64,000 bases of DNA, from assembly GCF_945859705.1 (NCBI RefSeq), contig NC_079135.1:106914288-106978287 (forward strand), written 5' to 3'. Source of the DNA: Episyrphus balteatus. Its lineage: Eukaryota; Arthropoda; Insecta; Diptera; Syrphidae. Made by a program: the position numbers and the translations under genes. The stretch's first letter is position 1; each line of letters opens with the position of its first letter. A model generated the notes under the pieces. That model searched no databases. It had not been told where the DNA came from and saw only the letters and a program-made list of their open reading frames with translations. This document shows positions 44,601-55,110 of the stretch, piece after piece.

Positions 44601-45714
44601 TAAATCTATTTAGGAAGATTTTTCTTGCCTAACTTTCCAATAAAATAGCCTAAATTGGAAGAATTTTTATTGACGGCTAACCAATCAGAGACGCGAAACC
44701 TACCTAAATATTTAGTCCCTATCGTTTTTGAACCTGCTTAATTTAACATCTTTGGAATGATGGAAAGTTTAGAAACGGGTCTATAATTTGTAACCTTATC
44801 TTTTTTCCCAGATTGATATACAGACGTTATTACCTATATTTTCCAAGAAAACTTCAGAAAATAATGATGGGTTGAATGGTTGTGTTAATGGGACACAAAT
44901 TTTATCAGTAAAATGAGCAAAACTATAGGAATAAAGTCTAAACTATCGAGCTTATGAATGGGTTATAATTCCTTAATTGCTTTTTAAGTTCATATTCCAA
45001 ATAGAATATCCTAAAAATCATTTTTTATTTTTCATCTCACAACTTGGTATACCAAAAAAACTGACAAATTAGCCCGCTTTATACACACAACTTGTGACGA
45101 AATTGAATACATACACATGACACATGTGCACCTAAATTGTTTACAGTTAAAAATCTTAAAATAACAAAACGATTTTAATGTTTTGGTTTGGTTCTAAACG
45201 ACGAGTATGAGTCATTCCCAAGAGTGTTTACTTTTATAATATCACTCTAATTAGTTGCCTATTTGATTCCTTTTTTTTCTAAATCATGATTAATGGCAAT
45301 TTACAAGGAAATAGGTCAAAGTATCTTTAAATTGTTAATAAAGGGCACACCCCTCGTGAATATAAAACTAGATTGACCGGTCCCTTTTTTTTTTTTGTTG
45401 GAGCCCTGTGAGTTTTTAATACGTCACGAGCTACTAAAAAAAACTTGATTCGTCACATACTTTTCTGAATGGAATAAAGCGGTTCAATAGTTCACACTTA
45501 ATTTTTTATGTAATCATAAAAATGTGTATTTTACAAAAGACTCCTGACTGGATTTATACATTAATTAAAGTGGACAAGAGTACTTGAAGAACTTTGGCTA
45601 ATTAGTTAAAATTGCGTAGATAGAATCATCGATTTAGAAATAACAAAGACGTTATCAAACTATCATACAATTTGATAGTATCTTAAAGCTAATTTTATTT
45701 ACCTTATAATCCAT
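41667..45714 (-). CDS. AnxB10: Annexin B10-like
   Basis: Four exons, 45714-45703 (MDYK), 42753-42045, 41979-41798 and 41723-41667, join in frame into 319 residues. Four annexin repeats are complete, each with its GxGT-type Ca2+ loop: KGFGTDE (~30), DGIGTNE (~100), AKLGTDE (~185) and DGAGTDD (~260). The block DVIIGLMMPPVEYLCKQLH and the end SETSGDYKRALCALIGGA mark it as the B10 type among fly annexins. Annexins bind acidic phospholipid membranes in a Ca2+-dependent way from the cytosol. Exon 1 carries only four codons and lies 2.9 kb upstream. Intron 1 holds a dead reverse transcriptase and MITEs. A full-length LINE begins ~0.2 kb upstream of the start codon. Confidence 0.93.
43340..44980 (-). 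pseudogene. LINE reverse transcriptase remnant in annexin intron 1
   Basis: Minus-strand pieces in the correct order: KKDKVTNYRPVSKLSIIPK around 44740-44830; then, after a MITE, weak matches near 44440-44526; then the frame 43649-43419 with DFTMAFSWVNLKILLRKLES and RIQVNYGIPEGSHLGPPIFL, the catalytic-core flanks of a Jockey/I-type RT. Stops, frameshifts and at least two insertions break it. Confidence 0.75.
44527..44737. mobile_element. GGCA(C/G)GTTCAGAAA-ended MITE, copy B
   Basis: Left end GGCACCTTCAGGAAACGTTA, right end TATCGTTTTTGAACCTGC, with the shared GGGACTAAATATTTAG / CTAAATATTTAGTCCC. It interrupts the RT remnant, so it is younger than that. Confidence 0.72.
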
Positions 45715-45930
45715 TGTTAGAATGTTTCAAATAGAAGTAGGAAGTTTAATTAAAATTCAGTTTCTTTCGTAGGCAAACAAAAAAAAAAACGCTAGACAAC
45801 GACCAGACAGAACGGAAATCAAATTAAATACAAAAAAATAAATTGGAGGTCTTTTCTTCTTTTTCTTTTAAAATTTCCAACTAGAGTGAAAGTTCTGGCT
45901 GGGTTGACACTACTTGCCACTTTGACAGGT

Positions 45931-45970
45931 GAATGAATGAATGAATGAATGAATGAATGAATGAATGAAC
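45931..45970. repeat. (GAAT)9 microsatellite, LINE 3' tail
   Basis: Nine GAAT units plus GAAC on the plus strand, i.e. ATTC units on the element strand, right at the LINE 3' end where many clades carry poly(A). Confidence 0.9.
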
Positions 45971-46840
45971 TTTATTGAGACTTCAAGAAATTACATATAC
46001 ATTGGTGTTTTACATTCGCTTAAGTATAGGTATTTTATTTCGACCGACTTAGAATTGGTCTGGTCTAAGGGTATTAATTATTATTTACACTTTAAATATG
46101 TGTATTAACATTAAATAAACTAGTTAACAAAACAAAGATAAATTTTTATATTTCGTGTTGCTCAAGGCACGATGACAATTTTGTACGTTTAGTGAGATAC
46201 TTAAAACTAAAAAACAATAACAAAGGTTGGAAAGAGAAGGTAGCAGCATAAACTCATAGTACACTGTATGTGTACTGGTGGCATAAACTACTCCTTCCAT
46301 TTAGCAAAAGTGCTGCCAGTATACATTGTTTACAAGATATATTTTTTTTAGTACTAAAGTACTATTTGTACTTTTCTTTATCACAAATTTTTAAGACTTC
46401 ATTTTTTTTTTCTTTCTTTCTTCTTTTTTTTTTTTTTTTTTCTTATAAAGTATTTCTTTTACATTTTTTTTAGTAACATATTACTTTCTATAAAAATGTA
46501 TTGACTAAAACTATAAAAACAATAAATAGGTACTTATTAGTAAACTTATTAACTGCGATCAAGTCTTTTTTAGTTCATTATTATTACAGTCTCATATTGT
46601 ACGTTTTAAAAAAATAGTAGCTATTTATACATTTATTTATTATTATAGATTGTGTTTTATTTTTTTAATTTTTTTTTTTTTTTGTACTTTTAATTGACAA
46701 TAAAAGTGAATCTAAAATTGTATTTCAATAGTAGTATCAATTTTTTTTTTTTTTTTTTTTTTCTTTTCTTTATTATTATATTTTTTTTTTGTCTCTTTTA
46801 TTTTTATTTTTTGCTTATACCTTTTTTTCGAAAACAGAGG

Positions 46841-49783
46841 CTATCCTCTGAGGTTTGAAGGGCTTGCTTTGGCATAGAAATGTGGGAGGTGGGAGGGGTC
46901 ATCATCAATATCAAAAAGTTGTAATGAGGTTTGATTAATTAAACTTATCGGGGAATTGTAGTATCTGCTTTGTATTGGCACTAATATATTTTCATCATAG
47001 ATATTTTTTACCAAAGGATTTTCATGGAATTCTAGTTTTTTCAGTCTTTTAGTGGCTAAATCTGTGAGGTAAGACAATAGCGGTGTTATATTGGAATCGC
47101 TATAAAGCGTTGCATTGTGAAACCATTTCCCAGAAGGTCGTCTGAATTTTGATAGGCATTTACGGATGATGACTCTTTCGTATCTCTGCATTTCTTTCGC
47201 CACAGTTGGTGAGATATAGAACCAGGATGAAAACCCGTACGCAAGTACCGGTCTTATTAGGGTCTTATACATAAGGATTTTTGTTTTGACGTTTAGTTCA
47301 CGGGAATTCAGTAGCCTTTTTAGCATTGCTGACGCTGCTTTACCTTTCTTTAAAGTTTGCCTGGCATGTATATTAGTTCTAAGCTTTTCGTTTAACGTGA
47401 TCCCTAAGTATTTAATGTTGTTTTTAACTGGAATGTTAGTTCCTTGGATAGCTAAGGTTAATTGCTTGCTCTCTCTTACAGCCAAATGGTGCCCTCTAGG
47501 GGACGCATTCCTAAAGCATATAAGTTCACATTTACTGCTATTTATATCTACTGCCCAGTTTTTGAAATAGTCTAAAACAAGTTCCAGGTGAATTTTTACT
47601 TTAGCAAGCGCTTCAAACGGTCGTTCGTGATTGGCCAAGATCAGCGTATCGTCAGCGTATTGAATTGTCAAAGAGCTATTTTCTTCGACAGCTGGAAAGT
47701 CATGTAAGTATATATTGAAAAGCAACGGGCCAAGAATTGACCCTTGCGGGACACCCGATTCGACTCTAAATTCTCTTGAGAGTGATGAATTTAATAAAAC
47801 TTTTGACGTGCGATTCGAAAGAAAATTGTTAATGATAAATATTAAATTTGTTGGAAAATGCAAAGAAATTAGTTTTGCGATCAAGCCCTTGTGCCACACT
47901 GAGTCAAATGCCTTTCTAAGATCTATTGAGCATGCAACTGTGCACTGCTTATTTCTTAAATTTTTTAAAATGTTGTCCTGGAGATATAAAAGTGCATGCT
48001 CCGTGGAATGAGCTTTTCTGAATCCGAACTGGGAATTCGGGATGATGTTATTATCAGAGACAAAGATTAGCATTTTTTCCAATAGGACTTTTTCAAGGAT
48101 CTTTCCCAGGTTCGACAGCAGCGAGATTGGTCTTAAATCTTCCACATCAAATGAATTTGTTTTCTTTTTCAACGGTATCAGTTTTCCATGTTTCCAAGCA
48201 GTCGGAAAATAACTATTGTTGATGCAGTTATTTATTACTATTGTGAGCGGAATAGTGATCGTAGACCGAACTTTCTTAATAAGAAAATTTGAAATGCCGT
48301 CAGGGCCTGAAGATTTTTTATTGTTGAGATTATTCAGTATAGTTTCGATTGAAGTCAACGTAGCGAAGTGGTTTGGCGTTGCGAGGTGGGAAGGAGTCGC
48401 CTCTGAAAACATGCAGATCGGATTGCTGGCTGTCCAAGAGAAATAGGAGTTCGTTAATGTGCTTACGCTTAATTCAGAAAAATCGTCAATAGGTGACCTG
48501 GGCGTGTACAAGTTTGAGTAAAATTGAGAAATTGCATTAAGCTTTTCTTCATCCGTGTTGTAAGACACACCTTGATAGATCAGGGTGTCATAAGGATTTA
48601 ATATACAATTTTTTTTTCTACCTGTTATTGCATTTATTTCTTTAAAGACATTATGAGATGGGATGATTTTGCGTAACCTAGCTTTGAAATTGTTATTTAA
48701 GTCTATCCTTACAGAATCTTTGATTATTTTGCTAAGACACGAAATCCTGGAGGAAAGAGCCATATATTCCTGGCATGTTCTATTTCCAGCTCTATGATAA
48801 ATTCTTTTTAATTTTGATTTCCAAACCTTTCTCGTTCTGAACAACTCAAGGGTGCCGGCAGAAATACGCACCTGATACGTTTTTGCCGTAAACTGGTCTG
48901 TATGCTCATTTACGCATTCATCGATGTTAGAATTTATTAAGCTTATGTAATTGTCAATTTCGTTATTAGAAAGATTTCTGTCATTAGGAATGCCGATTTC
49001 TGCCAACTTCCTTGAGAGGTCCGCGTTCAGATGGCGCCAGTTGGTGTTTGTAAATGATTGAGTAAGGTTTGGAACAGCTGTGAGAAAATTAATTCCTCCA
49101 AGATCCATGGACAGGAAAACTGAATGATGATCAGAGATCAAATCTAGTGTTACGCAAGCATAGTTTCTAGGAACTTGCGGTGGACTTGTAAGATTGTTAG
49201 ACGCTATAAAGAAATCGATATAAGATGCGGACCTAGGAAAAGATGGTCCGTCTGTGCGAATTAAATCCATATCAAGAAAGTGGCCATCTGAGAACCAATT
49301 AAATAAGTGCGCTCCATTTGAGTTTGTTTTACTGTCACCCCAAAAAGGGTGTCTCGAATTAAAGTCGCCACCTATTATGAAAAATTCGGGAAAATTTAAA
49401 GCTGAGAAAAGCGAATTAATAATATGAGGGAGTCTAGGGCCCAGATTCCCTGGGAGATAAAGCGAAACGACTACTAATGATTTTTGAACCGATCCGATCC
49501 AAAAAGGCACTGATATTGCTGTTGCAGTAAAGAGCAAAGATCTAATTTGTAAGTTTCTGAAAGAAATTGAATTTTTTACTAATATTCCCGTTCCCACTTC
49601 ACTATCATTTCGTATGAAATTGTAATCCTTAAATTGTCTGTTGTATCTGGCCGATAGACGAGTTTCTTGTAATAATAGAAAGTGTGGTTGAATGTCTTCG
49701 AGAAGGAGACCCAGTTCAACTACCTTGTCATTGCTAATTAAAGAGTTTATATTTGTGGTTATTAGGTGTACTGACATATTCAT
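46841..49783 (-). CDS. LINE ORF2: endonuclease and reverse transcriptase
   Basis: 980 residues, uninterrupted. The N-terminal apurinic-type endonuclease shows TTNINSL (N11), LLQETRL (E40), GGDFNSRHPFWG (D140, N142) and ISDHHSVF. The central reverse transcriptase shows SSGPDGISNFLIKKV, LRPISLLSNLGKILEK, QFGFRKAHSTEHALLYL, IDLRKAFDSVWH, VPQGSILGPLLFNIYL and the catalytic YADDTLIL. No RNase H domain follows, which fits the Jockey group. It nicks target DNA and copies the element RNA into the break. The start codon directly follows the ORF1 stop with no spacing (TAAATG), suggesting translation by re-initiation after termination. Antisense open frames inside are shadows. Confidence 0.93.
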   Translation of the reverse strand: MNMSVHLITTNINSLISNDKVVELGLLLEDIQPHFLLLQETRLSARYNRQFKDYNFIRNDSEVGTGILVKNSISFRNLQIRSLLFTATAISVPFWIGSVQKSLVVVSLYLPGNLGPRLPHIINSLFSALNFPEFFIIGGDFNSRHPFWGDSKTNSNGAHLFNWFSDGHFLDMDLIRTDGPSFPRSASYIDFFIASNNLTSPPQVPRNYACVTLDLISDHHSVFLSMDLGGINFLTAVPNLTQSFTNTNWRHLNADLSRKLAEIGIPNDRNLSNNEIDNYISLINSNIDECVNEHTDQFTAKTYQVRISAGTLELFRTRKVWKSKLKRIYHRAGNRTCQEYMALSSRISCLSKIIKDSVRIDLNNNFKARLRKIIPSHNVFKEINAITGRKKNCILNPYDTLIYQGVSYNTDEEKLNAISQFYSNLYTPRSPIDDFSELSVSTLTNSYFSWTASNPICMFSEATPSHLATPNHFATLTSIETILNNLNNKKSSGPDGISNFLIKKVRSTITIPLTIVINNCINNSYFPTAWKHGKLIPLKKKTNSFDVEDLRPISLLSNLGKILEKVLLEKMLIFVSDNNIIPNSQFGFRKAHSTEHALLYLQDNILKNLRNKQCTVACSIDLRKAFDSVWHKGLIAKLISLHFPTNLIFIINNFLSNRTSKVLLNSSLSREFRVESGVPQGSILGPLLFNIYLHDFPAVEENSSLTIQYADDTLILANHERPFEALAKVKIHLELVLDYFKNWAVDINSSKCELICFRNASPRGHHLAVRESKQLTLAIQGTNIPVKNNIKYLGITLNEKLRTNIHARQTLKKGKAASAMLKRLLNSRELNVKTKILMYKTLIRPVLAYGFSSWFYISPTVAKEMQRYERVIIRKCLSKFRRPSGKWFHNATLYSDSNITPLLSYLTDLATKRLKKLEFHENPLVKNIYDENILVPIQSRYYNSPISLINQTSLQLFDIDDDPSHLPHFYAKASPSNLRG

Positions 49784-51391
49784 TTATTTGCAGAGGTTGA
49801 AAACGAACTTCAGATACTCTGAAGATTTTTGATCTGGACTTAGTTTGGTATACCAAGGCCAAAAAGCTCTAACTTTCGTTATCAATTCTGTAAGAGGAAT
49901 TCCAAATAGGATGTTAGATTCGTTAAGAAAATCTTCAAATTCATTTTTATTTGCAGTTTTGTTTGCAGTCTTGCTGCTATGGTTCTCAAAAGAACCGGTG
50001 TTTACATTAGGAATATTCCTTCGTGCCATATCTGCATAAGATCTACCAGCTAACTTCTGGCTATTTCTAAGTAAGATTATTTTTTCCCTATATTCACAGC
50101 CAGAAAAATTTGCCGGATGACCCTCTTTTCCACAGTTGACGCACGCCGTCTTTTCTCTTCCCATGTCTGGTGTTACCTTACATTGCCCGAAATCATGTTT
50201 TTCTCGGCATTTAACGCACCTTGCGACGTTAACACAATACTGGCTTGAGTGCCCAATCCTTTGGCATCTGTAGCACTGTAAAGGACCTTTTCTTTCAAAT
50301 TTCTCCCACCTAACCCTATGGTGAAGCAAAAATCTTATTTGTTTGAGTTTATTTAAGCTTTCTTTGTCTTCTAATAGACAAGTAAACGTATCTAAGCAGA
50401 TATTATTCTTCCGGGACCAACCGGTAGTAAATTCTTTAACCTCAAATATTTTTATCGACGGATCAATTCGTACGATTTCCTGTCCCACATCCGCACTCCT
50501 AAAACCAGACAAGCCCTTCAATAAGATAGCTTCCTTTTTCAAAGCTTTCGGTTTAAATGAAAAACCTTCAACATCTGACGATCTAAATATTTCAATAAAA
50601 TGCTTATGAAGCTCAATATCTGCAACATAAAGCCAAACTCTTCCATAGCCCCTGTTTTCGAAACTTACAACATCTTTTTTATCTGGGAATTTTTTATCTA
50701 AATACTCAGAAATTGTGCTTGACTGTATACCTTGCAGTTTTATTACAGGACATAAATCAGATTTTTTTAAATTAGACTTATCAATACTATTATTTACATT
50801 ATTGTTATTTTCTAGTTGGTTAAAAATGTCAAACCTGTTATTTCTATTAATATGTACATCCGAGAGTTTTTGAGATCCGTCCGGTAAGTTCATGGAAATT
50901 CTCTTCCTGCTGGATGATGTTGCTGCATCTTCATTTGCGGTTGAATTTCTCTTTCTGTATACTACTTTTTTAAATAATTCGACATCTCTGTTTAATAAAT
51001 TTTCCAAGTTTCCATTTGGTGCACTTGGTATCACTTTTCCGAATGAATCTGAATGATCCATTGCCATATTATTTGTACGTGTTGGTGATGATGATGGTGT
51101 TGGTGATGGTGGTAAATCACCGTTTGTCGGCGACAAGCTGACGTTTTCCGTTATAATTGGGGATTTTAAAAAATCATGAACATGATTATTATAATTGTTT
51201 TCAACGTTATGGTAAATACTTTGGAAATCATTCTTAGTGATTAATTGTGAAGGGAGTGTAATTCCACCTTCTGATTCTTTCACATTTATTTCCACAGTCC
51301 CGTTATCATTGTTATCGGGTGGCTTTTTCTGCCGCCCACCACTTTCACTCATCTTTCGATGAGATTTTTTTTTATTTTCCTGCTTAGGCAC
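49784..51391 (-). CDS. LINE ORF1: Gag-like nucleic-acid-binding protein
   Basis: 535 residues, uninterrupted. A basic, low-complexity N-terminal third is rich in Asn and Ser. A middle domain (~residues 215-350) precedes three zinc knuckles: CYRCQRIGHSSQYC (C-x2-C-x4-H-x4-C), CVKCREKHDFGQC and CVNCGKEGHPANFSGC. This is the usual arrangement in Jockey, I and R1-type LINEs, where the protein binds element RNA and helps bring it to chromatin. The stop abuts the ORF2 start. Confidence 0.9.
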   Translation of the reverse strand: MPKQENKKKSHRKMSESGGRQKKPPDNNDNGTVEINVKESEGGITLPSQLITKNDFQSIYHNVENNYNNHVHDFLKSPIITENVSLSPTNGDLPPSPTPSSSPTRTNNMAMDHSDSFGKVIPSAPNGNLENLLNRDVELFKKVVYRKRNSTANEDAATSSSRKRISMNLPDGSQKLSDVHINRNNRFDIFNQLENNNNVNNSIDKSNLKKSDLCPVIKLQGIQSSTISEYLDKKFPDKKDVVSFENRGYGRVWLYVADIELHKHFIEIFRSSDVEGFSFKPKALKKEAILLKGLSGFRSADVGQEIVRIDPSIKIFEVKEFTTGWSRKNNICLDTFTCLLEDKESLNKLKQIRFLLHHRVRWEKFERKGPLQCYRCQRIGHSSQYCVNVARCVKCREKHDFGQCKVTPDMGREKTACVNCGKEGHPANFSGCEYREKIILLRNSQKLAGRSYADMARRNIPNVNTGSFENHSSKTANKTANKNEFEDFLNESNILFGIPLTELITKVRAFWPWYTKLSPDQKSSEYLKFVFNLCK

Positions 51392-51764
51392 TTTAGTTTA
51401 TAACACAGTTCTATTTAAAACACTAATATATTTTAAACCACTGCTTATAACTTATTATGATTTTATGAATATCTTTTTTTTTTTTTTTTTTTTAGTCACA
51501 ATTGAATACGTCTTGTCACTACGAGAGCACAACCATCAATCCCACTTTGACAGGTGGATGAACTTTTTTTTGACGTTTATGGGAGTTTGTTTGATTCGAA
51601 AATTTTGAGCTCCACTTATGAATGTGGTAGATGGGCTTTTATTGTGTGACAATCGTTTTGGATTCGAATTTGATTCCTTAGGAGAAGAATTTCTCAAGAA
51701 AATCTTCACGGTGTTCATATTGGATTCAATTTTGCCGAATCGTTTCTGTATTGATTTAGGAATA

Positions 51765-52252
51765 AAACCTAGTACGCTGCTGATGCGAAACGAAAAATGT
51801 TCAAGTCTTCAAAGTCGACAGCGAAAATACTAACGAAACAATATCATCGAGTATTCTGTGAAAGTCAAAATAAAAAAATTCAAAATTAATTTAAAATCAA
51901 GAAAAATCAAAATAAAATAATTTTAAAAAGCAAGAAATTAATGAATTAAAAGTGAAAAAACCGTCAACACTGCTCTTGGAGTCAAGAAAAATGCACAGGA
52001 CAGTAAAAAGTAAGTGAGAAATGAGTGAAAACTCTCCAATTTTTCCCTAGAGCTGCGTACTAAAAAACGAAAAGCGAAATTTTTCGTTCAAGATTTCCTG
52101 ATTTTTTTTTCTTGAATTTTTTTTATTTTTGTAGATATCTTTATTATTTTTACTTTGCTATAATACCCGATGGTAGTTTTTCGTTAACATGTCCGCTGGT
52201 GTTTTTGAAGACTTCAAAATTTTTCGTTTCGCTTCAGCTGCGTACAAGGCTT
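51765..52252. mobile_element. AAGCCTAGTACGC-family MITE, 488 bp, compound
   Basis: Left end AAACCTAGTACGCTGCTGAT then GCGAAACG; right end CGTTTCGCTTCAGCTGCGTA then CAAGGCTT. A third end-like sequence AGAGCTGCGTACTAAAAAAC lies inside at ~52051, next to the same GCGAAATTTTTCGTTCAAGA found at ~34990, so two family members are probably fused or nested. Confidence 0.65.
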
Positions 52253-52301
52253 AAAGGATGAAGAATATGGAAAATCTTATAACACATTTTTGAGCATACT
52301 A

Positions 52302-54219
52302 ACCAACTAGCACAACAGTTTCTGTAAATTGAAATCTCGCGGGTACTACTTTTTATACAACTTAATTCAGAATTTAATTGCTTATAGAAGTTCGAATTTG
52401 TTTAACAACTTCTAATAAGTTTTTTTTTTTTAATACTATTAAAGAAACCTTACCGAAGAAAGCAGGTTTTTCGGATTAGCTTGGTTAATAAATTTAAAGA
52501 AGCTTTACAGAAATTACAAATTTTTGTATTTGATTTTTGGTTTTGATAATTAATAAATCTAGCTTGGACACTTTTTGGTTTTGACATTGAGTAATTTAGC
52601 TCGGGCATTTTTTTGTTTTGAGATTTCTGCTATTTGAACTGATTAAGTTTTTGATTTCGTTAATGAATATACTAGGATGACCGAGTGGGTAGAGTGGTGC
52701 CCAAGTAACAATTTGGCTTGCATAAGGTCCAATTTCTTCGATTCGACAAACTTTAGTTTGCATAGGTTTCGTTTAAGGCTTAATTACGCAAGTCAACCAT
52801 TTTTTAAAGAAAGGATGTCTGCTTAAGACTACCTAGAAGTGTTTAGAGGAAGCCTTTCAAATATTTAGTTAAAGAAGGCCTTCTTAAGACCTTTTTTAAC
52901 CGTTCTAAGGAAGCCTCGTATTTTCAAGTGACAGAAGTCCTCTATAAGCCCTGTTCCAAGAAGTTCTTTTAAGTATGCAAAGCTTTTATCTTTTAAGTAT
53001 GCAATGTTTTTTCTTAAAAGTATGCAATTTTTCTAGTACATTCGAAAAAAAAACATTGGATTTCAATGTGAGGTATCAAGCCCAACTAGCACAACAGCTT
53101 CTATAAATTGAGATCTCGCAGGTCTTGCTTTGTATACAGCTTGTATTAAGCTTGCTTCAGAATTTAATCGCTTATAGAAGTTCGGACTTGTTTAATAACT
53201 TCTAATAAGTTGTTTAAATACTGTTAAAGAAACTTAAACGAAGAAAGCTTGTTTTTCGAATAAGCTTGCTTAGTGAATTTATAGAGGCTTTACAGAAATT
53301 ACCAAGTTTTTATTTGATTTTTGGTTTTAATATTGAATAATCTAGCTCGGACACTTTTTGGTTTTGATATTGAATAATTTAGCTCGGACATTTTTTTCTT
53401 TGACATTTCTGCTATTTGAACTGATTAAGTTTTTGATTTCATTAATGAATATACTACGATGGCCGAGCGGGTAGAGTGATGGACTACTACCAAGCAGATA
53501 CGAAGTTCGATTCCTGGGTGTTGTAAAAAATTTATATACTTTTCAAATTATTATTAATAAATATACTTAATACTAATGGAATGTTATATATAATATCAGG
53601 TTAAAAGATAAAATTCATGATTTAAAACCTGCTAAAAAAGAATTCCTTTTGTTTTTGTAGTTGTTTTTTTTTTTTTTTTTTTTTTAATTTCGATAAGACA
53701 TGTATTAAAGAGCTATACAAGCTGTTCCGAAGCTATCTGTCAAATCTCAAAGCTTCGGTAGAGCTTCGGTAAAGCTTCGTTTAAGATCCTTATAGAGAGT
53801 CAAACTTGTATAACGTTCTCCTTTTTCCATGCCCAACAACCTTACTAAAGTTTAAAAGAAGCTGAAATGTAGCTTTTGTAATACCTTAACCGAAGCTGAG
53901 ATGTTAGTTGGGAGTAGCTCCTTTTTTTCAAAACCAGTTAAAAAAGAAAATTCTCTTTTTTGTTTTTGTAGTTCTTTTTGTTTTTTTTTTATTTTGATAA
54001 GACATGCATTAAAGAGCTATACAAGTTCTTCCGAAGCTATCCGTCAAATCTCAAAGCTTTGACAGAGCTTCGTTTAAGCTTCTTATAGCCCTTATAAGTA
54101 CATTCTTAGATAGGGTCAAACTTGTAAACGTTCTCCTTTTTTCATGCTCTTACTTAAGTTAAATAGAAGCTGAAATGTAGCTTCTGTAATACCTTTAACG
54201 AAGCTGAAATGTTAATTGG
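52302..54219. mobile_element. Nested CCCAACTAGCA-ended repeat element
   Basis: Outer copy: left part 52302-52712 and right part ~53940-54219. Inner copy: 53091-53932, complete. Left ends start CCAACTAGCACAACAG, and right ends finish AGCTGAGATGTTAGTTGGG or AGCTGAAATGTTAATTGGG, i.e. inverted. Left parts share a long block (TTGAACTGATTAAGTTTTTG and so on) leading to a tRNA-like box; right parts share GATAAGACATG(T/C)ATTAAAGA and CTTCGTTTAAG. 52713-53090 is a third stretch that belongs to neither. Confidence 0.6.
53455..53525 (+). other. tRNA-like sequence (A and B boxes) inside a repeat
   Basis: A-box TGGCCGAGCGG at ~53460 and B-box GTTCGATTCC at ~53507, spaced as in a tRNA, with GGACTACTACCAAG between them where the anticodon arm would be. 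The T-stem and acceptor stem pair poorly, so it is not a functional tRNA. The sister copy at ~52677 keeps only TGACCGAGTGG. It could act as an RNA polymerase III promoter, as in SINEs. Confidence 0.5.
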
Positions 54220-54249
54220 GTACCTCTTGATGACCGAAGTGTTTGTTTT

Positions 54250-55110
54250 TTTACTTTCGATATAGGTACTATATAACAAGTTATGCATTCGTACAAAAAA
54301 GTTGAGATCACAATCGGACATGACATAACGATTATAGAGAATGCGATAAAAGTTTGCCCCGGAAGTCGGACTGTCAGTCTGTCTGTATAAGGAGCTTCAC
54401 CAACGGATGTACCGATGACGATCAAACTTGGTATGTAACATTTTTTGGAGACTCTCCAAAGGGGTTTTTGGAATTCATTTTTTTTTTGATAAAAAAATAA
54501 CGGTACCTGTCATATACTAATTTCGGAAAAGTTCAATTTTCTCGAAAACGATTCCAACAATTTTGTTTAAAAAAAAAATGAAATGTTAGTTTTTAGAAAA
54601 GGTCTATCTTTTGATTCTGGCAAACGGCTTTTGCTATGTCTTTAAAGATTTGCTAACCGAATTCAAAAAATTGTACTTATGATTGTAATAAAATCTATTT
54701 TCTAATCTAAAAAAAATCTAAAAATCTGTCTTTTGATGAAAAATTTTGTTTTCGAAAATCATATATATTAACGGTACCTGCCATATAACCGTTTTTTTTT
54801 TAATCTGATTTTCTGCCAAACTATTAATGTCATTTCAACGATATTTTTTGGACACAAAAATTTTTAATATTAACTAAAAATATAATTTCGAAAAAAAAAA
54901 ATATTTTTTTTTTATAACAGCTCTAAAGATTTTAAAATTTCTTTGCTAAAAATGCATTTTAATAAAGCAAATTAAACTTTTTACTTACTTTTTTATTTTT
55001 TTATTTTTTATACATAACTAAGGGTTAAAATTCTGTATAAGAAGTTTTAAAAATTTTAACAACTTGAGCTCTAAAAGCAATTTCGTGCGACCTAGTCGTG
55101 CAATTTATTT
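54250..55110 (-). repeat. Dispersed ~0.8-kb repeat, copy 3 (inverted)
   Basis: Read on the minus strand: TTGCACGACTAGGTCGCAC start, TATATGGCAGGTACCGTTAA, GGTACATCCGTTGGTGAAGC, a GACAGACTGACAG run, and the end CTATATCGAAAGTAAAAAAA. Confidence 0.7.

Larger units (their letters stand above)
45933..51541 (-). mobile_element. Full-length Jockey-group LINE with target site duplication
   Basis: A complete non-LTR retrotransposon: ~150-bp 5' UTR, two intact open frames, and an ~0.9-kb T-rich (plus-strand view) 3' UTR ending in AATAAAG and nine ATTC repeats. The 15-bp sequence CCACTTTGACAGGTG lies directly beyond both ends (45918-45932 and 51542-51556), and similarity runs a few bases further. Intact frames and a matching duplication point to a recent insertion. 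Confidence 0.92.

Noticed and set aside
46841..51391. Antisense open frames inside the LINE (47286, 47715, 48216, 49845, 50343)
   Set aside because: Shadows of ORF1 and ORF2 with no family signature.
53455..53525. Functional tRNA gene
   Set aside because: A and B boxes are present but acceptor and T stems do not pair; it lies in a repeat with a decayed sister copy.
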